64,000 nucleotides of DNA from positions 1,737,339 to 1,801,338 of the forward strand of contig KE332515.1 in NCBI GenBank assembly GCA_000413015.1, in the 5' to 3' direction. Position numbers and translations under genes: made by a program. Positions 44,811 to 54,249 of this stretch are shown here, one piece after another. Within the stretch, counting starts at the first letter, position 1, and every line of letters begins with the position of its first letter. Origin of the DNA: Treponema socranskii subsp. paredis ATCC 35535 (GTDB taxonomy: Bacteria > Spirochaetota > Spirochaetia > Treponematales > Treponemataceae). The notes under the pieces were generated by a model that worked only from the letters and a program-made list of their open reading frames with translations, made no database searches and was not told the DNA's origin.

Positions 44811-45730
44811 TTTTTTCCTCCTTCGATTAATTTCAATATGTCATTTAAATAAGGAATGGATTCGATAACGCCGAATTTTGTCACGGAAAGCGACGATGCC
44901 GCCAAGGCGGTATCGACGGCTTTTTCGAGCGGCATACCTTCGCTCAATGCATATGCAAATGCGCCGCTGAACGTATCGCCCGCGCCTGTCGTATCGACGG
45001 GTTTAAGCGGATAAGTCGGTATCAGAACCGATAAAGATTCGGTACGGATATAACAACCTTTATCGCCGAGAGTGATGATTATATTGCATCCGAAACGGCG
45101 GTATAATCTTTCCGCCAGTTCGGCCGGAGGAAGAGCGGCTTTTTCTTCCAAAAGCTGCAGGGCTTCGACTTCATTCGGTACCAAATACGTTGCTTTTTTG
45201 ATTACGCTTTCCGGCATTTTTTGATACGGTGCGGGATCCAAGATAACGGGAATATGCAGTTCGTGTGCAATTTCAACGACGCGTGCAACGGCGTTTAAAT
45301 TGAATTCCAACTGCAATAAAACGACGCTTGCTTCCGCAATCGGCGCGCGCAATTTTTCTGCATCGTCCGCCGTAAAATCTTCATTGGCACCGAGAACGAT
45401 AACGATTTCATTTCGCCCCTTCGGATCGACCATTACGATTCCGACCCCTGTTTTCGACGTTTCGCAAACCTTTACGTAATCTTTATTGATTTTTTCGTCG
45501 GCAAAAAGCTGCAGCGCTTCTTTTCCGAAAGTGTCGTTTCCCAAACACGTACAAAAGGTTACGTTTCCGCCCAAACGCGCGGCGGCGATAGCTTGATTGG
45601 AGCCTTTTCCGCCGTGTATGGCTGCGAAGTTCGTACCTTTTACGGTTTCCCCGACATCGGGAAAAACGGGACACTCCGCAGTCATCCCCACGGCGTAACT
45701 GCCCATTACAAATATTGAATTCTTTTTCAT
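44807..45730 (-). CDS. rbsK: Ribokinase-family (PfkB) sugar kinase
   Basis: 307 residues. PfkB signatures: the N-terminal GGKGSNQAIAAARLGG and the C-terminal DTTGAGDTFSGAFAYALSEG with the catalytic Asp in GAGD. The overall sequence is closest to ribokinase (NLVPNEVEAL, ITLGDKGCYI). It phosphorylates the imported sugar with ATP. Followed with overlap by the mutarotase gene. Confidence 0.93.
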   Translation of the reverse strand: MKKNSIFVMGSYAVGMTAECPVFPDVGETVKGTNFAAIHGGKGSNQAIAAARLGGNVTFCTCLGNDTFGKEALQLFADEKINKDYVKVCETSKTGVGIVMVDPKGRNEIVIVLGANEDFTADDAEKLRAPIAEASVVLLQLEFNLNAVARVVEIAHELHIPVILDPAPYQKMPESVIKKATYLVPNEVEALQLLEEKAALPPAELAERLYRRFGCNIIITLGDKGCYIRTESLSVLIPTYPLKPVDTTGAGDTFSGAFAYALSEGMPLEKAVDTALAASSLSVTKFGVIESIPYLNDILKLIEGGKN

Positions 45731-45839
45731 AAAAAACGACTCCCTTTATCGATAACCGAACGGGGCTGCAGAATTCTTTCGCGGTATCATTGTTTCGATA
45801 AGCCGATAAGCGATTCGGCAACCCCTTGTACGCACCGTT

Positions 45840-46796
45840 TTAACCGACAGGTTCGCCTGCGGCAAGTTTTTTCATATATTCGTCTATATTTTTTTCGTCG
45901 ACCCGTAAAATTCCCGTATCGACATTTTTAAGCGGAATCCCTTTTGTAATAAAGTCGTAAAGAATCTTTACGGACATATAACCCTGATTATAGGGAAACT
46001 GCGACAGAGAAGCTTTTGTCCAGCGCGCTTTTATATTATCCAAAGTTTGAACGCTCAGATCGTTGCCGACGTGTACGATATCTTTGCGATTCAATCGGCT
46101 TAAAACGATACCTGTCGTCGGTGTCGTACCGCCGTCGAGAGAAGCGACAGCCGATACGCGCGGGTTCGCCAAGATTGCATTTTCGATGGCCGCGTATTGC
46201 GCCTGCTCTTCCCAACCGGTGCTGACAGTATTCAGAATTTTAACATTGGGGTAAGCGGCCATAGCTTCTCTAAAGCCGGTTTCACGGTCTATCGACCATG
46301 TTGCGGCGGCTTCTCCCGTTATAATAATAACGGTACCCTTTTTACCGATATATTCGGCGGTAACGTGCGCAAGCTGGCGACCCGATTCCACAAGCCCTTG
46401 CCCGACGAAAGCTTTACTCGGAGAATTTTCGGCTTCACTGTTAAAAGTGATTGTCGGAATGCCTGCAGCCAAAGCTTTTTGAATCATCGGGTTGAGTGCT
46501 TCACCGTTCGGATTACTTGTTGCAATGCCGTCGACTTTTCGGGTAATCGCATTTTCGATAAAAGCAACCTGCTCATCGACTTTTATACCGACGGGACCTT
46601 CAAATTTTACGTTGCATTTTAATTCTTTACCCGCAGCAAGGGCCCCCGCTTTGATGACTTGTCCGAATTCGAGCGCCGTATCGTGATAAATCAAAACGAT
46701 GTTCAGCGGCTTATCCGTTTTTTCCGCTTCGCCGGTCGCAAAAGCGAGAGGTGAAAGCGATGCTATCAATACCAACAGACCGATAATTTTTTTCAT
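45840..46796 (-). CDS. rbsB: Sugar ABC transporter periplasmic binding protein (RbsB-like)
   Basis: 318 residues from ATG 46796 (AAGGAGG 6 nt upstream); the longer frame to 46919 is rejected. The signal peptide ends SPLAFATGEAEK, a form common in treponemal binding proteins, without lipobox. The type-1 periplasmic fold shows in AITRKVDGIATSNPNGEALNPMI and IITGEAAATWSIDRETGF. It delivers the sugar to RbsAC. A 241-nt gap with the hairpin GCGGCA-7 nt-TGCCGC (46884-46902) separates it from rbsA and may stabilise its message. Confidence 0.92.
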   Translation of the reverse strand: MKKIIGLLVLIASLSPLAFATGEAEKTDKPLNIVLIYHDTALEFGQVIKAGALAAGKELKCNVKFEGPVGIKVDEQVAFIENAITRKVDGIATSNPNGEALNPMIQKALAAGIPTITFNSEAENSPSKAFVGQGLVESGRQLAHVTAEYIGKKGTVIIITGEAAATWSIDRETGFREAMAAYPNVKILNTVSTGWEEQAQYAAIENAILANPRVSAVASLDGGTTPTTGIVLSRLNRKDIVHVGNDLSVQTLDNIKARWTKASLSQFPYNQGYMSVKILYDFITKGIPLKNVDTGILRVDEKNIDEYMKKLAAGEPVG

Positions 46797-47037
46797 TTTG
46801 TCCTCCTTGTAAAAGCCGGCACCATACGTCGACTTTTTGACATTAGTTCTACATTTGTGGATTTCCAACCGGAAAGAGACCGTGCGGCATATACCTTGCC
46901 GCTTACCTCGTTTTTTCATATAACCATGGCATGCCTCCCATAAAATGTTTCAGCATTTTGTCCTCCGTCATCTTCGGCGGTGCAATTTCAAACGACGGTT
47001 TTATTAAAAATTCTTTCTTTTTTTGTAAGCCCTTGTT

Positions 47038-48534
47038 TTAAATAGCCGCTTGAATAATCTTTTCCTTTGTTACTTCTTTTGCATCGAATTCCGCGACGAA
47101 AGCTCCTTCTTTCATAACGAGGATTCTGTTGCTCTGCGCAATGATCTCCGATAATTCCGAAGACACCAAAAGGATAGGCAATCCGTCTGCGCTGAGTTTT
47201 CGTAAAATGGAAAAAATTTCCGTTTTTGCTCCGACATCGACTCCGCGCGTGGGTTCATCGACAAATAAAACGCTCGGTTTTGAAGTAAGCCATTTCCCTA
47301 TGATTACTTTTTGCTGATTTCCTCCGCTCAACTGGCTTATGAGTTGTTCGCGATCGGACGCTTTGACGGACAGCTTTTGAATTACTTTATCCGCATATCC
47401 CGTTAAAAGTTTTTGATCGAGCCGTATATGCGATTTATCCGTTTTGCGTACGGTACACACGCTGCAGATATTGTTTTTTATAGACATCTTTCCGAAAAAA
47501 CCGTCTTTGAGCCGGTTTTCTCCGATCATTGCAAAACCGCGTCGGATCGCTTCTTTTGTGTTTTTATTTTTTATAGCTTTGCCTTTATAGAACATTTCAC
47601 CGTTTGCGGGTTGTGAAAGACCGAACATGGTTTCCAAAAGCTCCGTTCTGCCGGATCCCTGCAAACCGTATATGCCGAGGATTTCGCCGGGATACAACGA
47701 TAAGTTGAGATTGTTGAACGCATTGCTGCGTGAGTAATTCCGTATTTCCAAAACCGGCTGCGCATTCGGCTCTTTGTCTTTGATGTTTCTCGATGCGAGA
47801 TCCTGCGCCATTTCTTTGCCCGCTATGAGCGATACGATTTGATTTTGCGTTATCTCGTCTTTGGCGAAAGTACCCAGATACTTACCGTCCCGCAAAACGG
47901 AAATACGATCGGACAGCGCAAAAACTTCTTCCATACGGTGTGAAATATAGATGATCGTTTTTCCCTGTTGTTTCAGCGATACCATCAGCTTAAACAGATT
48001 TTCCGATTCCCGAACCGTCAGACTGGAAGTCGGCTCATCCATAATAAGCACATCAGCATTCCGGCTGAGCGCGCGCGCAATTTCGACGAGCTGCTGTTCT
48101 GCCAAACTGAGGTTTCGCAATTTTTCCGATGTCGAAAATTTTCCGCCCAGTTTTTCGATCAAGCCCTTTGCGCTCTTATCGAGTTTTTGCCAAGGTATTT
48201 TTTTATTATTCCGATCGCGCTCCTGTCCTAAAAAAATATTTTCGGTTACGGTAAGATTTCCGCACAACTTTAATTCCTGATATACGATACCGATACCCAT
48301 CGCCAAAGAATCGGCTTGATTTTTTATATGAACTTCTTTTTCTTTATATTTTATTGTTCCCGTCGTTGCCGCATACTGTCCGCCGAGAATATTTATTAAC
48401 GTACTTTTTCCCGCGCCGTTTTCACCGACAATGGCGTGTATTTCTCCGACATCAATCGAAAAAGAAACATTTTGCAATGCCGTTACGCCGGGAAATTGTT
48501 TGGAGATATTTTCAAGTTCGATTATGTGTTTCAT
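47038..48534 (-). CDS. rbsA: Sugar ABC transporter ATPase with two nucleotide-binding domains (RbsA-like)
   Basis: 498 residues. The first ABC domain has Walker A GENGAGKSTLINIL, signature NLSLAEQQLVEIARAL and Walker B VLIMDEPTSSL. The second has the degenerate P-loop GLQGSGRTELLETMFG typical of RbsA/MglA, signature LSGGNQQKVIIGKWL and LFVDEPTRGVD. It overlaps the permease gene by 4 nt. Confidence 0.96.
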   Translation of the reverse strand: MKHIIELENISKQFPGVTALQNVSFSIDVGEIHAIVGENGAGKSTLINILGGQYAATTGTIKYKEKEVHIKNQADSLAMGIGIVYQELKLCGNLTVTENIFLGQERDRNNKKIPWQKLDKSAKGLIEKLGGKFSTSEKLRNLSLAEQQLVEIARALSRNADVLIMDEPTSSLTVRESENLFKLMVSLKQQGKTIIYISHRMEEVFALSDRISVLRDGKYLGTFAKDEITQNQIVSLIAGKEMAQDLASRNIKDKEPNAQPVLEIRNYSRSNAFNNLNLSLYPGEILGIYGLQGSGRTELLETMFGLSQPANGEMFYKGKAIKNKNTKEAIRRGFAMIGENRLKDGFFGKMSIKNNICSVCTVRKTDKSHIRLDQKLLTGYADKVIQKLSVKASDREQLISQLSGGNQQKVIIGKWLTSKPSVLFVDEPTRGVDVGAKTEIFSILRKLSADGLPILLVSSELSEIIAQSNRILVMKEGAFVAEFDAKEVTKEKIIQAAI

Positions 48535-49493
48535 TCTTTTCTCCCCCGTTTAGACCATGTATCTATGGCGACCGCTCCTATAATGACGATGCCGATAATG
48601 AGTGTTTGCAAAAAAGGAGAAACACCCAAAAGAACGATACCGTTATTCAGCACGCCGATAATCAATACGCCGATGAGCGTGCCGATAATACTGCCTTCAC
48701 CTCCCGAAAGCGATGTTCCGCCGATAATTACCGCCGCGATGACATTCATTTCCATACCTTGTCCCGACGTTCCCTGTATATTCGAGAGAAAGGCCATATT
48801 CAAAATACCGGCAAAAGCCGAAAACAAACCGTTAAACCCGAAAGAAAGCGTTTTGATGGCACGCCCGTTGATTCCCGAAGCTTGTGCGGCGAACGGATTA
48901 CCTCCGACGGCTTTATAATGGAAACCTAAAAGCGATCTGTGGTAGATAAACCAAGAAATGATGACGACGATGATAAAGCACAGCGTCATAACCGGAATAC
49001 CGAAAATCCGTCCTTGACCGAAAAACAAAAGCGAATTGAGCAGAGGCGATTTGATATTTCTGCTTGAAATATTGATTATTCTTCCTTCTGTGATCAGCAA
49101 AGCTATACCGCGCGTAATATTCATCATACCCAGGGTTACTATCATCGCGGGGATTTTACAAAAGGTTACCAATATGCCGTTTGCCAAACCGATGAACAAG
49201 CCTACAAGCAGTGCAACGATTACCGCAAATATGACATTGACGTTGTGAACCATGAGTGTCCCTGCAAGGATAGCCGATAAACAGTAGATCGCGCCGACCG
49301 ACAGATCTATTTCGCCGCAGGTGATGACCATCGTCATCGACATACAGATGATACCCAACAGAGAGATTTGCCGTAAAATGTTGATAAGATTACTGAGTTT
49401 GAAAAAATGCGGCGAAGTCACCGAAAAGAACAACAGCAGCAACAGCAGCGCGGCAAAAACACCTTTTCCTCGTAAAAATTGTTTCGTTTTCAT
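48531..49493 (-). CDS. rbsC: Sugar ABC transporter permease (RbsC-like)
   Basis: 320 residues, about 8-10 membrane segments. Family motifs: MSMTMVITCGEIDLSVGAIYCLSAI, VTLGMMNITRGIALL and NVIAAVIIGGTSLSGGEGSIIGTLIG (in parts). AAAGGTGG precedes the ATG. It is the first structural gene after lacI, with a perfect operator immediately upstream. Confidence 0.96.
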   Translation of the reverse strand: MKTKQFLRGKGVFAALLLLLLFFSVTSPHFFKLSNLINILRQISLLGIICMSMTMVITCGEIDLSVGAIYCLSAILAGTLMVHNVNVIFAVIVALLVGLFIGLANGILVTFCKIPAMIVTLGMMNITRGIALLITEGRIINISSRNIKSPLLNSLLFFGQGRIFGIPVMTLCFIIVVIISWFIYHRSLLGFHYKAVGGNPFAAQASGINGRAIKTLSFGFNGLFSAFAGILNMAFLSNIQGTSGQGMEMNVIAAVIIGGTSLSGGEGSIIGTLIGVLIIGVLNNGIVLLGVSPFLQTLIIGIVIIGAVAIDTWSKRGRKE

Positions 49494-49516
49494 TATGCAT
49501 CCACCTTTTCTTTTTG

Positions 49517-49536
49517 GAGAGTAAACGTTTACTCTC
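49517..49536. promoter_or_regulatory. LacI-type operator O1
   Basis: Perfect 20-bp palindrome GAGAGTAAACGTTTACTCTC between lacI and rbsC, with the AACGTT centre of LacI-family operators. Confidence 0.9.
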
Positions 49537-49552
49537 GCGGTTAAAAAAACTA

Positions 49553-50569
49553 TTAGATTTCTCTTATAGACCCCTTATCGACGATAACGGGATCTATAAC
49601 ATCGATCAAAGGGTTTACTTCCTTTTTTTCGATACAATTGATGACTTTTTTTGCCGCAAGCATACCGAAGCGGTAGGCGGGAATTTCGACCGATGTTATA
49701 ACCGGCTGGAACACGGCCGGAAATGAGATATTGTCGAAACCGGCGAGGGAGTAGTCTCGGGGGACTTTTTTGCCTATTTTATGTATGTACTCCATGGCGC
49801 CGTAGCCCATGAGGTCGTTTGCAGCAAACACGGCGGTAAAGGGAATTTCACGGGCGAAAAGCGTTTTCATAGCGCGGTATCCGCCTTCGTATGAATAATC
49901 GGATTCGATTGTCAATTCTTTTGTAAACGGTATGTCATGTTCGGCGAGTGCCGCTTTATACCCTTTAAAGCGATCAACTGCATTTTGCGTGGATGCCGGA
50001 CCGCCGATAAAGGCGATTTTTTTATGATGATTTTTTATTAAGAGTTCAACAATCTGTTGTGCTCCCTGTTTATTTTTAAAATATACTCCGGGGGCATCAG
50101 CCAACGCTTTGCAATAATATTCTACAAGACAAAAAGGAATGTGTGCTTCTTTAAAACCGTAGAGATTTTCATTGCGCGTTTTTGCGTTTTGTACCGTAAA
50201 AATAACGCCGGAAACCATACGTTTTTGAAAAAACGATATATACGCCCGCTCTTTTTGAGGCTTACTGTCGGTATTGCACAAAAGGCAGTTGTATTGCATT
50301 TGGGTACAGTAATCTTCTACCCCTCTGGCCAATTCGGCAAAAAAGGGGTTTCGAATATCGGGCAGAACAAGACCGATCAGTCCCGTGTTTCCGTTTACCA
50401 TTCCGCGGGCCATTCCGTTCGGAGAATAATGCAATTCTTTGATAACAGAAAGCACATGCTCTTTCGTTTTCTGTCCGACGCCCTTTTTGCTGTTGTTCAC
50501 GACGCGTGAAACCGTCGCAATGGAGACGTTGCAGATACGAGCGATGTCTTTTATCGTAACTTCCGCCAT
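49553..50569 (-). CDS. LacI-family transcriptional regulator of the sugar operon
   Basis: 338 residues. The N-terminal HTH IKDIARICNVSIATVSRVVNN and hinge helix NGMARGMVNG are followed by the sugar-binding domain (about 60-338) with GLIGLVLPDIRNPFFAELARG and FAANDLMGYGAMEYI (in parts). It presumably represses itself and the rbs-like genes at the two palindromes and releases on binding the imported sugar. Confidence 0.95.
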   Translation of the reverse strand: MAEVTIKDIARICNVSIATVSRVVNNSKKGVGQKTKEHVLSVIKELHYSPNGMARGMVNGNTGLIGLVLPDIRNPFFAELARGVEDYCTQMQYNCLLCNTDSKPQKERAYISFFQKRMVSGVIFTVQNAKTRNENLYGFKEAHIPFCLVEYYCKALADAPGVYFKNKQGAQQIVELLIKNHHKKIAFIGGPASTQNAVDRFKGYKAALAEHDIPFTKELTIESDYSYEGGYRAMKTLFAREIPFTAVFAANDLMGYGAMEYIHKIGKKVPRDYSLAGFDNISFPAVFQPVITSVEIPAYRFGMLAAKKVINCIEKKEVNPLIDVIDPVIVDKGSIREI

Positions 50570-50582
50570 ATAGTTCCCGCAA

Positions 50583-50602
50583 AAGAGTAAGCGTTTACTC
50601 TC
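50583..50602. promoter_or_regulatory. LacI-type operator O2
   Basis: AAGAGTAAGCGTTTACTCTC, differing from O1 at two positions and sitting 14 nt upstream of the lacI start codon, consistent with autoregulation. Confidence 0.85.
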
Positions 50603-50780
50603 CCGATGAGTTATATTCTCACACGTGATTTTAAATCTGTCAACAAAAATTTTTAATAATAATTGATAAATACTATAGGAATTGTCAATTAAATATCGGC
50701 ATCGTTATGTATGAATTTATTAATATTGAAAAGACGAAATTTTCAAATAAGATAAAACGATGCTTAGCGCGCTCGCCAAT

Positions 50781-50840
50781 GCCGCCGGATCGAAAAAAAA
50801 TTGACGCGGGCGGATGCGCTTTCCCAAGAGGATGCCGAAA
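50781..50840 (+). pseudogene. 60-nt duplicated fragment of rmuC
   Basis: Identical to 42724-42783 (the 3' region of rmuC) at 58 of 60 positions. There is no similarity on either side. It lies in the gap between lacI and vanZ and is on the same strand as rmuC. It is an orphan copy left by a duplication or illegitimate recombination. Confidence 0.85.
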
Positions 50841-50880
50841 TAATAGAGTTGTTATTTATTAATTTTTTGAAATGCTTTGT

Positions 50881-51273
50881 TCATGTGCCTTTTTTTCGCC
50901 GCATGAGCGCCGTGCGCACAAGGGACGCGGCAAGGGCGCCGGTACAGTCGGCAATCCAATCGTATATGGAAGCGTCGCGGCCGGGAACGAAGATTTGGTG
51001 AATTTCATCGCTTGCTCCGTAACATGCGGCGGCGATACACACGATCAAAATACATGCGGTGGGTTTTGTCTTCCACGTACCGCTGTCGAGCCAATACGAA
51101 AAAGCGAATGCAAAACATCCGAATGCGCAGGCGTGTAAAATTTTATCCGCACCCGGAAACAGTACGGAATCGGGCAGCGGCAGTTTCGATCGTGAAGAAA
51201 GTATAAAAATAGCCGTGGCGACTGCAATCGACATACAGCGCATAAAATAAACAAACGGTTTTTGTATTTTCAT
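50881..51273 (-). CDS. VanZ-like family membrane protein
   Basis: 130 residues with three to four membrane segments. The family motif DEIHQIFVPGRDASIYDWIAD (in parts) and KILHACAFGCFAFAF identify VanZ-like proteins, related to the teicoplanin-resistance protein but mostly of unknown function. It stands alone; presence does not imply glycopeptide resistance. Confidence 0.88.
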   Translation of the reverse strand: MKIQKPFVYFMRCMSIAVATAIFILSSRSKLPLPDSVLFPGADKILHACAFGCFAFAFSYWLDSGTWKTKPTACILIVCIAAACYGASDEIHQIFVPGRDASIYDWIADCTGALAASLVRTALMRRKKGT

Positions 51274-51334
51274 AAGACGATTCTCTTTGTAATGCTTGTT
51301 CGGGATCGGTTTTCCGGCCGCGTGTTTTCGGCGT

Positions 51335-52114
51335 TTACATCGCTTTCATCAGCGAGGCGATATTTTCCCGTATGACGTGCAGCAGTGCATTCCGTTCGAC
51401 TTTGTCGGGGAAGTTTCGCCATACGATATACGCGGCGTTCGGCGCGACTTCGGCGAGCGGACTGCCTACGGGATTATGCACATTGTCGATGATTATATCG
51501 TAGCCGCCGGTTTTTGCGTTTGCGATTTGGTTCGCCGTTACCGCCTCCGGTCCGAATGTTTCCGCAACGGTAAAACCCAAATCGGCGGCGAGGTAGCACT
51601 GGTGTTTGTGGCACAGCACTTTTGCATTCGATTTTCCGCGCCGCTCGATTTCCGCTTTCGCATCCCGTATGGCATTTACATAGAGGGCGAGGCGCGCTTT
51701 GTTTTTTTCTTCCGTACCCAATCTTTCCGCAATTTTTGCCGTTTCGCTCGTTACCGTTGCAATTGAATTGTCGCTTGCGATTCGCATCATTTTCGTTCCG
51801 TCTATAGAATCGCCGAGCGTTTTCATCATTCGTTCAAAACCGGCGTAGATGAAAAGATCGCTTGCCGTGATTTTTTGAATATCGCTTACCGTCACTTCGT
51901 ATTCTGGCGGATGACGAAGCGTTGCGGGTGCGATCGTTTCGACATTGTCCGCTCCTGCGATGTCGGCAAAGGCGGCTGTCCACGATGTCGATGCCACGAT
52001 TCGAGTTTTCTGTTCGACTGCATTTTGTGCGGAGTTCGATATATCGTTTTTTCCGTTTGCGAAAAGTACCGCCGCAGATACTATCGGCAGTATAAAATTA
52101 ATAATTTTTTTCAT
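51335..52114 (-). CDS. Orphan metal-type ABC binding protein (ZnuA/TroA-like)
   Basis: 259 residues with an N-terminal signal peptide lacking a lipobox Cys. The cluster-A1/9 fold is indicated by RHPPEYEVTVSDIQKITASDLFIYAG and FGPEAVTANQIAN. The central metal site reads CHKHQCYLAADLGF instead of the usual His-aspartate-alanine-phenylalanine pattern, so ligand choice may differ from Zn/Mn. No ATPase or permease gene is adjacent. Metal specificity is unresolved. Confidence 0.75.
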   Translation of the reverse strand: MKKIINFILPIVSAAVLFANGKNDISNSAQNAVEQKTRIVASTSWTAAFADIAGADNVETIAPATLRHPPEYEVTVSDIQKITASDLFIYAGFERMMKTLGDSIDGTKMMRIASDNSIATVTSETAKIAERLGTEEKNKARLALYVNAIRDAKAEIERRGKSNAKVLCHKHQCYLAADLGFTVAETFGPEAVTANQIANAKTGGYDIIIDNVHNPVGSPLAEVAPNAAYIVWRNFPDKVERNALLHVIRENIASLMKAM

Positions 52115-52232
52115 CGTGTAAAATCCTCAAAAGATATTTAAACAAAACGGATTTACCGTTTGTTAAAATTGTACAGCGGTTTTCGAAAAATTCAACCTTT
52201 GAGACAAGCCGTGTGCAATTATATGCACATAG

Positions 52233-52823
52233 CTATTTGCAGCTCATCCGCTTGAGTTCGCGTCCTTCCATATCGTACAATGCGATTTCGCCTTTTTCGT
52301 ATACGGCGAATCCCGCAGGAGAATCGTTTTTCGGAAGCGATGTCGATCCGGGATTGCATACGAGAACGCCGGCTTGCGTTTTATATAAGTGCTGTTCGTG
52401 GATGTGGCCGAACAGTTCGATATCGTTCGGGGAAAGCGGCGGAATTTTGCTGCCGGCGACAATTGCATCTTTTGCCGTTTGTTTTGCCGGAGCATAGATG
52501 TGTCCGTGCGACGCAAAAATTCTTATACCGTCATCGGCGATGCAGGCGTAATCCGCTGAAATCGGAAAAGCGAGTACCATCTGATCGACTTCGGAGTCGC
52601 AGTTCCCGCGGCACGCGATTATGTCGTGCGCGAGCGGATTGAGCATTTGCGCGACAAGGGCGGGCGCGTAATTTTCCGGCAGCGGATTTCTCGGTCCGTG
52701 ATAGAGCACGTCGCCGAGTAAAATAATTTTATCGCATTTAAGCGCATGAAAGTGCGCGAGCGCTTTTTCACAAGCCGCGGCGCTTCCGTGAATATCGGAC
52801 ATGATAAAGTATTTCATACTCAT
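52233..52823 (-). CDS. yfcE: YfcE-type phosphodiesterase (metallophosphoesterase)
   Basis: 196 residues with all calcineurin-like motifs: SDIHG, LGDVLYHGPRN, RGNCDSEVD, FASHGHIY and LFGHIHEQ. E. coli YfcE hydrolyses phosphodiesters in vitro. Its position beside a phosphodiester-glycosidase-like protein and an ABC importer may be meaningful. Either of two ATGs (52823, 52817) could start it. Confidence 0.93.
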   Translation of the reverse strand: MSMKYFIMSDIHGSAAACEKALAHFHALKCDKIILLGDVLYHGPRNPLPENYAPALVAQMLNPLAHDIIACRGNCDSEVDQMVLAFPISADYACIADDGIRIFASHGHIYAPAKQTAKDAIVAGSKIPPLSPNDIELFGHIHEQHLYKTQAGVLVCNPGSTSLPKNDSPAGFAVYEKGEIALYDMEGRELKRMSCK

Positions 52824-52940
52824 AAATCATATCGTGCTTGGGGATCTTTGGCAATGTTTTCAAAATCTAATGCGGCATTTTCGAAAATTGATATTTTCTG
52901 CAATGCCGCATTTTAAGGAGCGATAGCCTTGCGTGCCGAT

Positions 52941-54248
52941 TTAGGATATGACGATGATTCCCGGTACCGGTCGTTCCGCTTCTCGGTTGTCGGCCGTTCG
53001 ATCTTTCAAATGCAAAAATCTCTCGCCGTTTACAAGCAGCTGCGACGATCCGCCGCCGTCCAAATTGACCGAGTTTTGAAGACCGATACGGGCGCAGTAT
53101 GCAGCCATTTCTTTGAGCGAACAGCCGGGACTTTCTTTTCTTTTTACGTGGCCGTGGATGCTTGCAGCTTCGGCCCAAATTAAAACGGGCAAATCGTCTT
53201 TATCGGCTCCCAGCACTATCCGTCCGGCTCTTCCGCCGTCCCATGAAAGGGGATATACCGTCGGCGGAAATGCGGTCATTTTTCCGAATTCGCAAAAAGG
53301 GCAGCCGGAAAAACCGACGGCAGGTTTCCCGTTTTCCGTCATCGCAGGTCCGACTTGCAGCGCAAACGCATACGGCGTATCGCTTTGAAACGAACAGTGC
53401 GGATCGGAAACCGCAACGGGCTTTTCCGTTTGAACGGCAAAGCCGCCCATAGGAACGCGAACGGCTCCTCCTTCTTTCGACGCGATGACGCGGCCGTCGG
53501 CAACGAGCAATGCGCTTCCGCTGCACGGCGGCGTCATTTCCGTATCGGGGCGTTCAAAAAAAAGACAATTTTTTCCGTGTACGTAATTTTTGCCGTCTAT
53601 CGTTACGGACACTTCGGTGAGTTCGGGATGCGCGATCCGTGTTTTTCCGTCCGTATCCGCAACAAGTGCGGGACGATGATGCAGCGGCGGCAAAATCATT
53701 GTTCCCTTTTGCACGGTCATACCGTAGGGCGTTCCGAAAAGATCGTACGGACTGAGCGCATCGAAAGTGTCCATTAAAAAAAAGTGGGCGTTGCATGCGA
53801 TGTCGTGCGCTTTTGCGGCGTCGCTTACGCAGCCGAATCGATTCGAAACCGGCATAGCCCTTGTACCCGCACCCGATCCGTCAGCCGTATCGCAAAAACC
53901 CGCTTTTATAACCGCATTCAGCAGTCTTTCGCTTTTCGGATCTCCGCTTTCGATCCACGCGGCGAGGTTTGCCGTCGTATCGTAATACGTCACGCCGCCG
54001 ATCGTTCGGGGCATCGAAGCCGTATCGACGGTGCCGGGCACGTGAAAAAAAATCAAGTGTCCGGCTTCGGAGGGATTTTTCGGAATGATGGCCACGCGAT
54101 AGAGCTGTGCCAACGATTTAATAAAATCGGAACGGAACGGAGCTTGCGTAAAGGCGATGTCGTTCCAGCCGAATCCCGACACGGTCAAAAACCTCTGAAT
54201 ATTTCCGTCGGGATTGTCTATTTGATCCAAGCGTTTGATGACAGTCAT
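52941..54248 (-). CDS. Phosphodiester glycosidase (NAGPA-like) family protein
   Basis: 435 residues without signal peptide. The C-terminal domain (about 200-435) holds the family signature LQNSVNLDGGGSSQLLVNG and ends ERPVPGIIVIS. Related enzymes uncover mannose-6-phosphate in animals or cleave GlcNAc-phosphodiesters in bacteria; bacterial substrates are mostly unknown. The N-terminal 200 residues are unassigned. AAGGATA precedes the ATG, one nucleotide after the permease stop codon, so it is tightly coupled to the ABC importer and probably acts on the imported glycan. Confidence 0.78.
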   Translation of the reverse strand: MTVIKRLDQIDNPDGNIQRFLTVSGFGWNDIAFTQAPFRSDFIKSLAQLYRVAIIPKNPSEAGHLIFFHVPGTVDTASMPRTIGGVTYYDTTANLAAWIESGDPKSERLLNAVIKAGFCDTADGSGAGTRAMPVSNRFGCVSDAAKAHDIACNAHFFLMDTFDALSPYDLFGTPYGMTVQKGTMILPPLHHRPALVADTDGKTRIAHPELTEVSVTIDGKNYVHGKNCLFFERPDTEMTPPCSGSALLVADGRVIASKEGGAVRVPMGGFAVQTEKPVAVSDPHCSFQSDTPYAFALQVGPAMTENGKPAVGFSGCPFCEFGKMTAFPPTVYPLSWDGGRAGRIVLGADKDDLPVLIWAEAASIHGHVKRKESPGCSLKEMAAYCARIGLQNSVNLDGGGSSQLLVNGERFLHLKDRTADNREAERPVPGIIVIS

Positions 54249-54249
54249 A

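Noticed and set aside
50801-51001. 66-codon ORF starting inside the rmuC fragment
   Set aside because: Fuses the duplicated fragment to sequence antisense to vanZ; no ribosome site and no homology beyond the fragment.
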